Of a stretch of DNA of 19,600 nucleotides, positions 1-10,830 are shown piece by piece. Origin of the DNA: Ettlia oleoabundans (lineage: Eukaryota > Chlorophyta > Chlorophyceae > Chlamydomonadales); the NCBI GenBank assembly GCA_019693395.1, contig JAAMXP010002388.1, forward strand, positions 954-20,553, written 5' to 3'. Within the stretch, counting starts at the first letter, position 1. Every line of letters begins with the position of its first letter. The notes beneath the pieces were generated by a model. It was not told where the DNA came from and ran no database searches. It saw nothing but the letters and a program-made list of their open reading frames with translations. The translations under genes were made by a program, and so were the position numbers.

Positions 1-18
1 CCCCCCCCCCCCCCCCCC
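1..18. repeat. poly-C run at the window edge
   Basis: Eighteen consecutive C bases open the window. On the minus strand this is a poly-G run just inside the intron that follows exon 2 of the left-hand gene (donor at 31-30). It may be a genuine homopolymer or an assembly or sequencing edge effect; the window alone cannot tell. Confidence 0.9.
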
Positions 19-31
19 GACTGCTGCTCAC

Positions 32-430
32 CTCAGCCTGCATGCTGTCAAAGCGTATGGGCAAGCGCATATACTGGCAGGCGGCGGCCACCTCAGCTGG
101 TGGCGGCAGAGTGGCGGCAGCGGCGGCGATGGCTCCCTCATCGAGCACGACGTCGCTTGCGGCTGCAGCTGCCTCTACAGCCTCCTGGCACGTCCTGCAT
201 AGGATGTTTACCATGATGGCATTGTTAGGCGTGATAAGGCATGGATATGTTAATCAAGGAGAGGGCTCCGGATAACGGCGTATGCAGCCGCAGCGGCGGC
301 ACTGGCAGTGGGGTAGTCGCCGCTAAGCGCCAGTTGACTGCGTGTTGCAGCAGGCATAGGCAATGATCCAGCCAGGAGATACCCATGCCCACCTTTGGAC
401 GCGTTGAAGCGCGCTTTCCCGAACTGCCAT
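32..430 (-). CDS. 5' end of an unidentified gene (exons 1-2, truncated at left edge)
   Basis: I do not recognise this gene with confidence. Exon 1 is 430-393: an ATG in a strong start context (GCGCCATGG), 12 codons and 2 bases, then donor AAAG|GTGGGC. Exon 2 is 194-32, with acceptor ATGCAG| and donor GAG|GTGAGC. The 2+1 base junction keeps the frame open for 67 residues, starting MAVRESALQRVQRTCQEAVE. The segment is an Ala-rich helix, then SDVVLDEGAIAAAAATLPPP, then a less biased stretch CQYMRLPIRFDSMQAE. The pattern of a 'VVLDE..I' element followed by an 'LPxRFDS' element faintly recalls queuosine-salvage (DUF2419-like) proteins, but this is from memory and weak. The remaining exons lie left of the window. 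Frame agreement across the splice and the good start context are the main support. Confidence 0.5.
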
Positions 431-1590
431 GGCGCGATCACTGCGGTGCGGTGCCTAGAGCGGACGCTCGTTGTACACACTCTCACAGAGCACTGCGATG
501 GAAAGGAATGGAAGATCGACATGCGTGTTGACGGACATGTACGACAGGTTGGCCGCGCACAGGTGGCGCTCTCCCGGTGCCGCTCTGTAATGCAGACCAC
601 GCCGTGCTGCAGGCCAGGTCGTGAATGTTCATGCGCATCCAACAGCTTAGACAAAAGTAGCCTAGAAGTTTTGTATTAGGCTTTGCACCAACTCGGCCCC
701 CACAGGCGCAATCGTGCAAGCAGCACAGCAGGCAAGGCATAAGCGCCGCGATGGGGCGGTTGAAGCCTGCACCTCCCACCATTCTCCGTTTCCCAAAGGC
801 ATGACCACACCCACACAGTGCAGTGCCCTAACCTACACAGATGAGCAACGTAAGGATTGACCCATTAACTGACCAATTTGCTGCTGTGGTAGGTTGGGTT
901 GTTCTCTTTTCATGGAGAGTGGATGGCTCACCACCATGCTACAACCACCAGGGTCAACTGCCCCAGCTACTGTTGGTTTGACCGGCACTATCTGGGCACA
1001 AGGGAGGCCTGGGACGCCACGCTGGCAGCTTGTTGCGATTTTGACAAACGGATTGAATCAAAGCAAAGGGTATTGTTATCAAAGAGCATGATTGTGTATG
1101 TGTGTGTGCGTGCACAATTGTGCAACGGTCATAGAACAACAACACGGGGGTGTGGGATAGGGCAGAGAATGGCAGTTTACTGAGTCGCTGAGAGTCCAAG
1201 GGGATCAAAAGGGGGAAGGGGGCTGATTAAAGGGGCAGTGACGAAGGGATTGGATGTATGTAGGCTCCAAATGCGGAGGTTGCATTCCGTACCAAGCGCC
1301 TGCAGCAGCAGCCGCTGCAGCCGCTGCCAAGTGAGTGCTACTGATAAGGCAGCAGGCATTAAGACCCCGGTTGTGGCATTATATTCAATATTATGCAAAT
1401 GCGTTTAACTGCCTTGCAGCAGGCATTCTGAGAAGTTCCAGCCGCTCTCAAACCAGCCACCAGCCGTGGGGCAACAAACAGCAGCGGCTGTGCTGCTTTA
1501 CTCCAATAGCAGCATGGAAACCACATGCAGCGGGGTGACCGCTGCCGTTGAATGCTACACATGATGATGGCGGCGGCCTGGGAGACTGCT
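431..1590. other. Intergenic: GAPN 3' UTR and upstream region of the left-hand gene
   Basis: No convincing coding exon was found on either strand. On the minus strand, the part next to 1590 should be the GAPN 3' untranslated region and the part next to 431 the promoter and 5' UTR of the left-hand gene. No TGTAA poly(A) signal in GAPN orientation was seen, so the GAPN transcript end cannot be placed. A GT-rich stretch lies near 1093-1112 and a CAG/CCGCTG-rich stretch near 1301-1328. Confidence 0.6.
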
Positions 1591-4500
1591 TCAGCCCAGG
1601 GTGTAGGAGGGCTTGTCCAGGTTGATCACGGTGGTCTGGCAGGAAAGGAGAGCAGGGAAGCAAAGGTGGGCAACACGCAAACCACTGTGCAGGCTGTGAG
1701 GTGCTGAAGCTGCTCCTGTGAAGTAATAGGCAAGCAAGCACGATGCCTCACACCGATCTCTCAGGGCTTCCTGCCATCCCGCCGCTGCCTAGCGCAAGTA
1801 TGAAGTCCGGTCAAATGATGCACAACCACCTCTCAAACCGTTACCACACGAACAACACCAGGATAGCCAGCACTGCAACCCACCACCATTAAGGTGAACC
1901 ACCCCACAATCCACCCACCCAACAACCCAACAGCTAACCTTTGTCTTGCACATGAACTCCAGGCTGTGCAGCACGCCCTGGCTGCCTATGCCCGAGTCCC
2001 GGAAGCCCTGGAAGGGGAAGTGGTCGGGGCCGCGAGCGGGCGCACTGTTCACCTGCAGAGGTCAAGGCTGGCAGGCGAGGTGGGGTTGGGATGAGGATTG
2101 GGGTTGGGGTTGTGGTGGGGGAGTGGTGGAGCAGGGTGTGACGAGGAAGACAGGGAAGCTGTGTATCTCACCGGCGGTTACGAATGGCCGATGTGGAGAG
2201 AAAGGGGGATCGCAACATTATTCGTTCCCCAATTGTCACCCATCCAACATCTAACCAAACACCAGCCAGCCACCTACCGCCATCAACACCCTAAAACCAC
2301 TGTTATGACGGCGAGATCCCCTTGATGTTTGTCCCACCTGCACGCTGCCTGTCTCCATGGCGTCGGAGATGTACATGGCGCGATTGACGTCACGAGTGAA
2401 CACGCAGCCCTGCACACACAAAAGAGAGTTTCAGGAAGGGTGCGTGAGGAATGTTTGACGGGACACACAGACGGGCAACAGGGGTAAGCGACAGTGGTAC
2501 CACTGGTACCTGCGGTACATTTTGAAAGGATTCTCGGGTGGGCGGGGATTCAGCAAATAATGGGGCATGATGGCTCAATGCTCAGCTGAGAACAGCAGCG
2601 GCGGCATAATGCGAGGCTGCACTATGTCACTTGCAGTACGTCAATCAACAGCCTCTACATAGTTCCTCAAACACCTACAGCCCACAGGCAACATGTACAG
2701 CCCCCCTGGACCTACCACAGATGTTGGCGAATGAGCCTGTTACCGCCCACATCTCAGCAAACCACATATGCCCCGCCACCCACCTGCAGCGCCAGCCTGT
2801 TTGCGTTGACGTGCTGCACTGCCTCATCCACGCTCTTCACACGGATGATGGGCAGCACGGGGCCAAAAGGCTGCACTACAAGCACAGGGGTTGCAAGAAG
2901 GCAGGTAGGCTGGTGGACAGTGGAAAACAGGTGACTTGCTGCAACAAGCACAGGGAATGCAAGAATGCAGGCGAATGGGCGGTAGCGTGATCTACAGTTG
3001 CTGTGCTCACATGCCCCTTTCTCATGTTCCTGTCGGCTGTCGGCTGATGATGGGCAAATGTAGACATTGCGACCACAGCTGCTTAGGCAGCTGCCCAGTA
3101 ACTGCCCACAGGCAGATGACCAACAGGTGGTAGCTTCCGCCCACCTCTTCCCAAGCGATGCGCATGTCAGGGGTGACGTTGTCCAATACCACGGGCCAGA
3201 TAAGGTTGGTCTCACGACGGTACGGTCCTGTACAGAAGGTGGCGCCCTTAATCTCAGCGTCCTTCACCTGCACGTGGGGTACCGCAAAAGGGATGGAAGT
3301 TGGGGCTGTGCTGATTTAATGCTTGGGAGGGCCGTTGGCAGGCAGGCGCGGGGGTACATACCAAGCGAAATGTCTCACCCCCCACCCCCTGCTGATTGCA
3401 TCATGCCCGTTTCACAGCCCCGATAACTGGTTTGCGATGCAATCGCATTCCCCACCCTTTTCCCCTGAATGCAGTGAATGAATGCTACTACTTGGCAGCT
3501 CACCAGCCCCTCAATGAAGTTGGCTGAGGACTCGGAGATGACGGGGGTGATGTGGGCGTCGTCCTCAGGCCTGCACAAGGAGGCGGAAGGGATGCTACAG
3601 ATGAAATATAGCTTTGAATAGTTTGACACAAGGTGTATCCAGCAGGACTGTTTGACACAGGAACTGGATGAAGGTGGTGAGGAAAATGGGAAATACTGCA
3701 GGCAGGGAGGCAGGCTGCATACTGGCAACATACACAAAAAAAAGCGGGGCGCAAGGGGCGGTCGGAAAATGCCAAACAGCAATACGAGGCTCAGGCTGGA
3801 GGGAGGGGTCCTTCACTCCTGACTGTGCATTTTTATGAAACGGGCATCATGACACAAGGTGTATCCAGCAGGACTGTTTGACACAGGAACTGGATGAAGG
3901 TGGTGAGGAAAATGGGAAATACTGCAGGCAGGGAGGCAGGCTGCATACTGGCACCATACACAAAAAGTAGCGGGGCGCAAGGGGTGGTCGGAAAATGCCA
4001 AACAGCAATACGAGGCTCAGGCTGGAGGGAGGGGTCCTTCATTCCTGACTGTGCATTTTTATGAAACGGGCATCAACAACCATGCGCTCCCTTCCCCGGC
4101 CATTCTCATCTCTGCGATCCTGTGCCCGCACAAACTCACATGCCCACGGTCAGCTTCTTCACACCCGCCAGCACGCGTGGCACCAGCTCATCAGCGACCG
4201 ACTCATGCACCAGCACCACCTTCACGGCTGCAGGCACATTGAGGGAAATTTGGGGGGACCTTAGATGGTTCAGTTTTCACGTCAGTTTTGAGATAATTAC
4301 GTGTACCCTAAGCCAGCGCAGCCAAAACAGAGAGCGACGGGAAGCAAGCAGCTGAACTCAAAATCATCACTAAACCTGATGGCTGCATCACAACATAAGG
4401 CATTGCCCTGCCCTGTTTACCATGAAAGAAGCAGTAGCATCGGCCGCCACTGCCGCCACAACAAAGAGCTGCCCTCACCCGTGCAGCGCTGCCCGCTGTA

Positions 4501-7500
4501 GCTGAAAGCACCCTTCACGATGTGCTTGGCTGCCAGCTCAATATCCGCATCCTCACACACGATGGCTGCATCCTTGCCGCCAAGCTCCATCTGCAGGCGA
4601 TGGAGTACGAGCGGTCGTGTTGGTCATGTTTGACGGGTTGAGGTAGACAATCGGTAATATGAGTAATGTGCGAGGGGTTCGGGAGGAGGAAGCACTAATG
4701 ATAGTGTCGATTCATGATAGTAATGTGTGAGAGGGTGCAAAGGGAAACGCAACCGGCATCAGCAACATATTCTGAGACTTGACGCTGAAGAAGCAGAGTG
4801 TCAGCCTTGTCACAATCTGTGGGCACTCGGTGAGCTATTTCATGCTGGGTGTTCGATCAGAAAGTCGTGGTTGAAGCTGCAACTGACCGGGTACGCCTAA
4901 ACCGATTGTGCGACGCCTCCTGTACACATCCAAACCCACACTTTACAACCCACCAGGATGCAACGGACCCTCAACACACCTGGATGGGCACCATGGCGGC
5001 CTTGCGGCAGATGTCAATGCCGGTGTCGCCACCAGTGAAGGAGATGGCATTGGCCAGGGGGTGGGTGGTCAGGTAGTCGCCAATCTCGCTACCACGGCCT
5101 GTACGTCCAAGAGGAAACAAGTTATTTACAAAAGGAAGAAACAGACGCCTCTGCTGCCGCCAAAAGTTTGGCAGCCCGCAGCCCTGTAGCCATGAATCCC
5201 AAGGTTACCTGCCAGCAGCTTTCGGGCAGCACCCAGGCTGCACCCAGCCTACACACAACCACCCCCGGCGTAGAACGTGCCGCCAGCACGTGCAGGGCTC
5301 CCAGCTGGCCAGCCAGCCGACCACTTAGACCCACCCTCCAAAGGAAGCATCAGCCATCTGAAAATGCAGCAGTGACCTTAAGCTAGGAAGCACCGGCAGG
5401 TTGATGAACTCACCAGTGACGCAGTTGACCACGCCAGCTGGCAGCCCCGCAGCAGCGAAGCATGCCACCATGAGCAGGCCCGCCACGGACCCTTGGGTGG
5501 GGGGCTTCAGCACCACTGTGTTGCCGGCCATCAGCGCAGGCGCGATCTTGCTGCAGGACGGTGTTAGCAGGGAGCATGGCGAGGTGGTATACGTGCGATG
5601 TTGGACGTGCTGAGGGTGTCGCAATAAGCAGGGCAACTCGGCTGAATATGTGGAACAACAATGGCGAATCTTCATATATGTGCGTGACATACTTTGCTAG
5701 TTCCCATCAGTTGGTATAAGCTACTGTGGTTCAGTCCTCAGTTTGTGGTGTCATGCTCACCTGACTGCCAGGTTGACGGGGTAGTTGAAGGGAGGGATGG
5801 CCAGCACAACGCCGAGCGGCACCTGCAGGTTGAAAGCCAAGCAGCAAGCAGATGCTTTCAGCCATAGCCCCCTGCTTCTGCACAAGAAAACAAACAGAAA
5901 GAGGGAAAAAACCTGGCTGGCTGATCGTGTGACACTCTCACACTCTGACCTTGGAGGAGAGGCACAGCTTGGTGCGGTCCTGCCCAGGGAAAGAGTCGCT
6001 GGTCAGCAGCTTGCCCTGCAGCAAGAACGGCCAAAGCATGAGCGCACATTGATGGTAAGTAACAGCGCAGCCCTCGGAGAACGGGATGGTGAAGGTGGGT
6101 GGAAATGGCGGTGGCGGATTTAACGACCTATGTGGGGTGCTGCAGTCAGCAGGAGGGTGGTGTAATTGCAGTCCGCAGAAGGCACAGCAGGCACAGGCAA
6201 GTGGCAAGACAAGCAGGGCAGGCACCCACCTCGCCGAAGAAGCGTGCGCCCTCCTCGGCCGTGTACGAGATGAGGTCGGCGCTGCGGATCACCTCTGCAA
6301 ACATGTTGCAAAACAGTCCCGAAGTGGAGGAATTGTGCTCAGCGCCAGGAGTCACCAGGGCATGCACTATATCAGGGGAATGTAGTTGATTGGAAAGGTG
6401 TTGTTATGATGAGGTGGGCGGCATAGCTGAACAAGGCCCACACCACAGCAGTAGTGACAACCTACTGCCAAGTTGCAACAGCACCATGGCCGCTAAACAA
6501 CGCTGCTCACCCGTATCGAAACCCAAATTTGCAAGCTGCTACCTCATGCCTGTCTCAACTGCATCTTCCACCAATCACCCCAATCATTAGAGGCGCCCCC
6601 CCCTCACCCCCACCCTACCTCCCACACACACCTGTGTAAGCATCTGCTGCCGGCTTTGCCACCTCCTTCACAAGCACATCAGCAATGGGCTGAGCATTCT
6701 CCCGCATGACAGCCGCCACGCGGTGCAGGTATTCAGCACGGCGCCACAGAGGGGTGCGTGCCCAAGCCTGCGGCCGATTTTGAAGATCAAATTAGAGTTA
6801 CGAGCATTGATGGAAAGCGAAATGCCGGTGCAGCAGCGAGCAGCAGCTTTCGGAAGTGGGGCGCAGGCTTGAGGGTAGCTGCAGGAGTGTTCCAAATGGG
6901 CGAAGGCAGCGGCAGCGGCAGCGGTAGCGGCAGCGGCAGCGGCAACGGCAGCACAAGGGGTGGTGCCACAAAAAGCTAGAACACGAAGAGGAGGGCCGAG
7001 ATGCACCTGAAAGCGTTTCACCGCTAGAACGCTCAAAATAAGGCGAACAAGGGTACAGCAGTGACTGTGCTCGGAGTATGAGCGGCGGTTAGCTAAGCCG
7101 GGGGGCGGGGAGCCAGGTGCCGGCTGCAGGCTCATTAAGCTGGCGCAGTGCTTTACAGCCCAGCCTTTACCACAAAGTGAGGTAAAATGCGCTGGGTCAA
7201 AGCCTCTGATACAGCCCAAATACGTACAGGTGTAAATATGCAGCACCCAGCAAAATGGTGCACTGCTATGAGCAGCTAGAAGAGCAGTGGAAGGCAACCA
7301 AGCAGCCGCCCCGGCGGCAGCAGCTTGCTGGGTGGTAAAGCCGCCGGCTCGCGCACCTTTTGCGCCTCCTTGGCCGACTGGAAAACAGCGTCCACCTCCT
7401 GCTGCGTGCACGCTGCAGGCAAGGGACGCAAGAGGCAGTAGGTGTCGCACCCAGCAAGCGCAAGGCCTGCAGTTGCCGCCCATCCGCCGGCGTGCGCTGC

Positions 7501-7792
7501 CAGCATGCCACCAGTCGGTGCTCAACCGCGGAATGGTTCCGCCGGCTCCTTGGATTGGGCACCGTGGCTGAAAGGAGACATCGAGGGTGCTGCCAGGCCT
7601 CTAACAGGCGCGCTGTGGTGGTCAAAACTTGCCTTGCACGTTGAAGCATGGCGCGTTTGTGGAAGGGTTGATGATCTTTACGGTCTTTCCGCTCTGCGAG
7701 GTCTTCCAATCGCCGTTCAAGAAGAACTTGTAACTTCCCGTGTTTGCATCGAGCGCTGGCTCATAGATGGACGAGCTGTTAGTCACGGTCAT
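1591..7792 (-). CDS. GAPN: NADP-dependent non-phosphorylating glyceraldehyde-3-phosphate dehydrogenase (ALDH11 family), 16 exons
   Basis: Oxidises glyceraldehyde-3-phosphate to 3-phosphoglycerate with NADP+, giving cytosolic NADPH without ATP. Exons: 7792-7633, 7412-7357, 6767-6632, 6294-6230, 6015-5950, 5822-5761, 5550-5414, 5098-4980, 4590-4479, 4227-4140, 3570-3504, 3267-3145, 2870-2784, 2409-2338, 2052-1939, 1635-1591. They total 1509 bases, 502 residues plus stop; plant GAPN is about 496. Family landmarks: PPFNYPVN (Asn174), KPPTQG (Lys197), FTGGDTG (248-254), active-site Glu269 in MELGGKDA, nucleophile Cys303 in YSGQRCT, EEPFGP (396-401) and C-terminal [15 protein letters not shown] end. 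Arg302 and Arg457 match positions that bind the substrate phosphate in known GAPN. All junction phases agree. I chose the ATG at 7792 (AAGATGACC), which gives a family-like N terminus; the frame is open 40 codons further to an ATG at 7912, but no targeting peptide is obvious. Intron 1 uses a GC donor. Confidence 0.95.
2877..2971. repeat. Short direct repeat next to the exon 13 acceptor of GAPN
   Basis: The motif acaagcacagggg(t)tgcaag with following aaggcaggt (2877-2906) recurs as acaagcacagggaatgcaag with aatgcaggc (2942-2971). The first copy overlaps the polypyrimidine/acceptor side of the intron preceding the exon at 2870-2784 on the minus strand, so a local duplication of acceptor-region sequence is likely. 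Confidence 0.7.
3624..4075. repeat. 226-bp perfect-length tandem duplication inside GAPN intron 10
   Basis: Copy 1 is 3624-3849 and copy 2 is 3850-4075, joined directly head to tail. I count five substitutions (a->c near 3728, two in the A-run near 3740, one in ggcg/ggtg, one in ttcact/ttcatt) and no length change. Both copies lie wholly within the intron between exons at 4227-4140 and 3570-3504, making that intron 569 bases; one unit fewer would give 343, close to its neighbours. A smaller direct repeat, gtttgacaca, occurs at copy 1's left edge (3621) and again about 30 bases later. Confidence 0.95.
6905..6952. repeat. GGCAGC hexanucleotide repeat in GAPN intron 2
   Basis: About eight imperfect GGCAGC/GGTAGC/GGCAAC units lie in the 589-base intron between exons 6767-6632 and 7412-7357. 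All six frames through it look like low-complexity protein (Gly-Ser or Pro-Leu), which produces spurious long ORFs. It is intronic, not coding. Confidence 0.85.
7631..7633 (-). other. Non-canonical GC donor of GAPN intron 1
   Basis: Exon 1 ends ...GTGCAAG and the intron begins GCAAGT (minus strand, 7632-7627). The exon's last base G joins CG at 7412-7411 to give the Ala codon in VQ-A-CTQQEV, exactly as in plant GAPN (VQACTQEEV). No GT donor nearby preserves both the frame and the conserved residues. The rest of the donor matches the strong consensus AG|GCAAGT expected of GC-AG introns. Confidence 0.85.
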
Positions 7793-8394
7793 CTTGGCAC
7801 GGTTAACGAAAGCAATTAATGCGCCTTGTTCAACAGAAAGAGGGGCTACCACCCGCCTCGAAAGCCACGTGGCACCACCGCCGCTGCTCACGGCGTGGCT
7901 GACGTCATCCACCCGGGCTCGCCTGCCCGTCCATAGTTTCTGGATCGGTGTGGTTACCGAGTGCCAGGCGTTTGCTATATTTCAAAGGTCGTAAAGCGTT
8001 CCAACAGATGCCCCTTGACATCTTTTGCCATCAGGCACCCATGCCGCTGCAGCCTCTTAACCTTCTTGGCGCAACCATCCAGCCCTGTCATGTTTTGCCT
8101 TGTCGGTGGTGGCCAGTCCGTTGCCAGTCAAAATATACAATCAGAACAGTGCAGATGAGAGATGAGATACAGGGCTGCAAATTTTGCTAAGAGAGATGCA
8201 ATGCTGAAGGGAGGTAGGCTGGTAAAACACCGAGGCGCCAGGCTTGGCAAGGGCCTGCCACTCAGTCACAGGCAAGGGGTTCTGACAACATACTACCGAC
8301 AAGAGGACTTGGGTAAGGTACGGAATAATCAATGAAAAGGTGTCACCAGTTGGGTTTACGAGGTAGGTAAATTGCTAGCTTCAGTCGGCAGCAT
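7793..8394. other. Intergenic: GAPN upstream region and 3' UTR of the membrane-protein gene
   Basis: No coding exon recognised. The interval must hold the GAPN promoter and 5' UTR (near 7793 upward) and the 3' UTR of the four-helix gene (below 8394). AT-rich patches occur near 7973-7986 and 8129-8145. The reading frame upstream of the GAPN start is open to 7912 but shows no conserved sequence. No TGTAA poly(A) motif in minus orientation was seen. Confidence 0.55.
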
Positions 8395-9722
8395 TCAAAA
8401 GGATGCTTGGCTGTTTGTACTCCCTGCGTGCTGCAGGGTAGGTATCGCAGCAGACTTTGCCGTGCAGGGGACTGTGCATGGGAGCAGAGGCTCGTCCAAT
8501 GGAGCTCTCTCCTCCAACACAGCCACCCGCCTCTCAGCGGGTGCCTGCAAACAACTGCTGGCACTGACACTGCTGCCGCTCCTGCTGCCACATTTGCTGC
8601 CGCCGTCACTGCTGCCGCTGCTGCTGCTATCTACGCTGCTTACATCTGCCGCTGCAAGCGGCAGCTTGCCCCCGCTGCAAGCTCTGCCAGCCATCCAGGC
8701 ATCAAGGGCGGTTGCTGCGAGGGCCAGCAGCCAGGCCACGGCGCCACCTAAGCAGCCGAAGAAGTACAGGGCTGCTTCTTCGTCCGTCCAGCGGTGCAAG
8801 TATTCAAAATAGTTGACCTGCATTCGCTCTATCGTGGCGCCTCGCGAGTTGCCGCCGTAGTGCTTGTAGTAGCTGCGCGTCGCACAACAGCGCCAAAAGA
8901 CTGCGGGCAGGGAGGAGCGGCCAACGCGCGGTTGCTGTTACAGGCGGGCAGGGTAGCGAGCTCCACTTCACCCCGCAAAAGGGTTATTGTATGTGGTTGA
9001 ATGCAGGGTGAGAAACACATACTGCCCATGCTGTTGTCCCGCCGCTCTTATCCCGGCACACCTGTGAGTGACGCCAGCATGCCAAGGTGTGCGGTGGCGC
9101 CGACGGCTGGTAGCACCCAGCGGGCTTTGCTGCGGCTTGCTATGCTGCCGCAGTGCACCTGCAGGATGTGTGGAGTGTGGCGGCATATGTTGCAGACAGT
9201 TGGTAGAGCCCAAAGCCAGCTGGATGACTAGCTTTTATTAGCTGTGGCTACCAGTAGCTGCCCAGCATGCGCTGCACCTGGGTCCAACCAGCCCTGTCAA
9301 CCCAGCCAGTCATTCTCCAATACACAAGCTGCAGGCCACTGCGCCACTTCAGCTGTTCAACAGCTAGTTTGATGAAACCGGGTGGGAACAAAGCATGCAT
9401 TGACTGACCTGGCAGCTGGCGGTGGCCAGGGCACATGCGGCTGAGAGGAGCCCTGTGGTCACGATCGTGTGATCAATCCAATGGGGCCCAACGCTGCGGT
9501 CTAACAGTAGGAGGACAGCTGTGCAGGCCGCGGCACACTGCAGCAACAACACAACTGAGGGTGGGGGTGAGGGTCAGGTGTGAAACACTTTGGGCGGTGG
9601 CCGGCGGGGTAGCTGCGGCAGCTGCTGGGTCAAGGCGTAGCATTTCCTTTTGTGTTTTCACTACTCACCGCCACTAAGCAGAAAACCGCTGCAGCTGTGC
9701 CGAAGGCTGTCTGACTCGGCAT
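8395..9722 (-). CDS. Predicted four-transmembrane protein of unknown family, 4 exons
   Basis: I do not recognise the family. Exons: 9722-9669, 9537-9409, 9158-9062, 8900-8395; junction phases 0, 0 and 1 all agree, with strong donors (GTGAGT, GTCAGT) and CAG acceptors. The product is 261 residues. Membrane segments: about 5-28 (FGTAAAVFCLVACAAACTAV), about 35-59 (TIVTTGLLSAACALATASC), about 74-95 (WVLPAVGATAHLGMLASLTV) and about 137-160 (LYFFGCLGGAVAWLLALAAT). Between helices 3 and 4 is a basic/aromatic loop containing SYYKHYGGNSRG and VNYFEYLHRWTDEE. After helix 4 comes a Ser/Gly-rich tail (about 175-205) and an acidic end, probably cytosolic. The helix pattern appears only after splicing: segment 1 spans exons 1-2 and segment 3 ends at the exon 3-4 junction, which supports the model. 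The start ATG at 9722 is the first in frame; a missed upstream exon is possible. The topology recalls tetraspan/MARVEL-like proteins, but no motif identifies it. Confidence 0.7.
8570..8640. repeat. CTGCCG/CTGCTG-rich tract coding for the Ser-rich tail
   Basis: A run of (ctgccg/ctgctg) trinucleotide-type repeats lies within the last exon of the four-transmembrane gene. Read on the minus strand in frame it encodes the Ser/Gly-rich segment after the fourth helix, so it is a coding low-complexity tract likely to vary in length between strains. Confidence 0.7.
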
Positions 9723-10830
9723 ACCAGGCTGGGCGCCAATGGCAGCTCGTGCGTCAGGGCGCCCCCCACCAGGCCTGCGTGCAGCGGGAGCAGGCGCAGC
9801 TTACGGCGGTTGGGGGGCACAGGGGAGCAAGTGGCATGTGGGATGCGCGGAAGCGCTACAAGCGCTATATCAAATCGCAGAGACATTGCCGCCAATGTGG
9901 GTGCGGCTATTGCGTGCGGAGAAGGCACTCGAGGGCACGTCCGCCATAATAAGCACCGGACTCACGAGAGGGCGACGAAGTGGCCTGTCGCTCAACTGCG
10001 ACATCCGCCCGTTACTTGGCAGCTTCTAATGCTCACCTTTCAACACAGATTGACTCCAGATAGAGATAATTGGGCGGCGAGGCGTGGAGCGATTGTCGCC
10101 GCTGCTGCGAGTGGCCACTCAAGCTACGCACTAGCTCCAAGGTCTAATATAGTTGTTATGGCTCTGCTATACGTCACAGACGCTGATTGCAATAAGCCTA
10201 CGTCAAAGGAGAGCGAACTATCCGGAAGAAAGTGACGCATGCTCCTGAGCTGCCGCCTAACGCCCCCTCGTGATCCGGAGTGCCTTGCACCTACAAAGAT
10301 CAACTTGCACCATCAGTCGCCATGCTGGTGCCGAAGATTTAAGGGTAAGAGCAAGTTTATGCGATTCGCACCGTCGCGCCAGCGAAATGCTGCCAGCAGC
10401 GGCAGGCAACGGAACCGCTCGGCGCACGGCGGTGAGGCATGCGCATCTGCCAAGCACTGCCCTTACGCTGCACCTCAGTGAGCCAATCTGGCAAAACTGC
10501 ACACTTTGGTGACCACATATCGATCCCTCAATCCAGCGCTGGGCCATCTAGGACCCTGTAAGGCAGCACCTGCCTTCCCCAAATGGCGCTTCAACACTGG
10601 TGCGCCCGGCCAGCTCAGCATGCCTGTACATACGGCTAACCACCCTGGCAGCATGATTTGTTACGCCTTGATTATAACACACACTACCGTGATGATTTGA
10701 TTGGCGGTTAGCAGTTAAATAAGTTACAGGGGCAGAGATGAGGCTTGAGGCACAACCGCAGGTGGCTTTCTTGCGGGTGGCTTTCTAGTGCTGTACCACG
10801 CTATGCCATGCTTTGCTGCACCATGCCAGT
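9723..10830. other. Intergenic between the YbaK-type gene and the membrane-protein gene
   Basis: The first roughly 120 bases below 10831 are the 3' UTR of the YbaK-type gene, ending near its TGTAA motif. The remaining roughly 1 kb up to 9723 should contain the promoter and 5' UTR of the membrane-protein gene. Short GC-rich ORFs exist on both strands, but none shows a conserved motif, membrane pattern or splice-consistent extension, so none is called. Confidence 0.55.
10724..10728 (-). terminator. TGTAA poly(A) signal of the YbaK-type gene
   Basis: Plus-strand ttaca reads TGTAA on the minus strand, 103 bases beyond the stop codon at 10831. TGTAA is the usual polyadenylation signal in green algae, with cleavage about 10-20 bases further on, so the transcript probably ends near 10705-10715. 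Confidence 0.6.

Noticed and set aside
3375..4042. Repeated similar short minus-strand ORFs that looked like a small gene family
   Set aside because: They are translations of the two copies of the 226-bp intronic duplication; no start context, no conservation, and inside GAPN intron 10.
6668..7525. Longest single open frame on the minus strand (285 codons)
   Set aside because: It runs through GAPN exon 3, all of intron 2 and exon 2 in a frame different from the coding frame, and its middle is the translated GGCAGC repeat. The conserved GAPN frame explains the exons fully.
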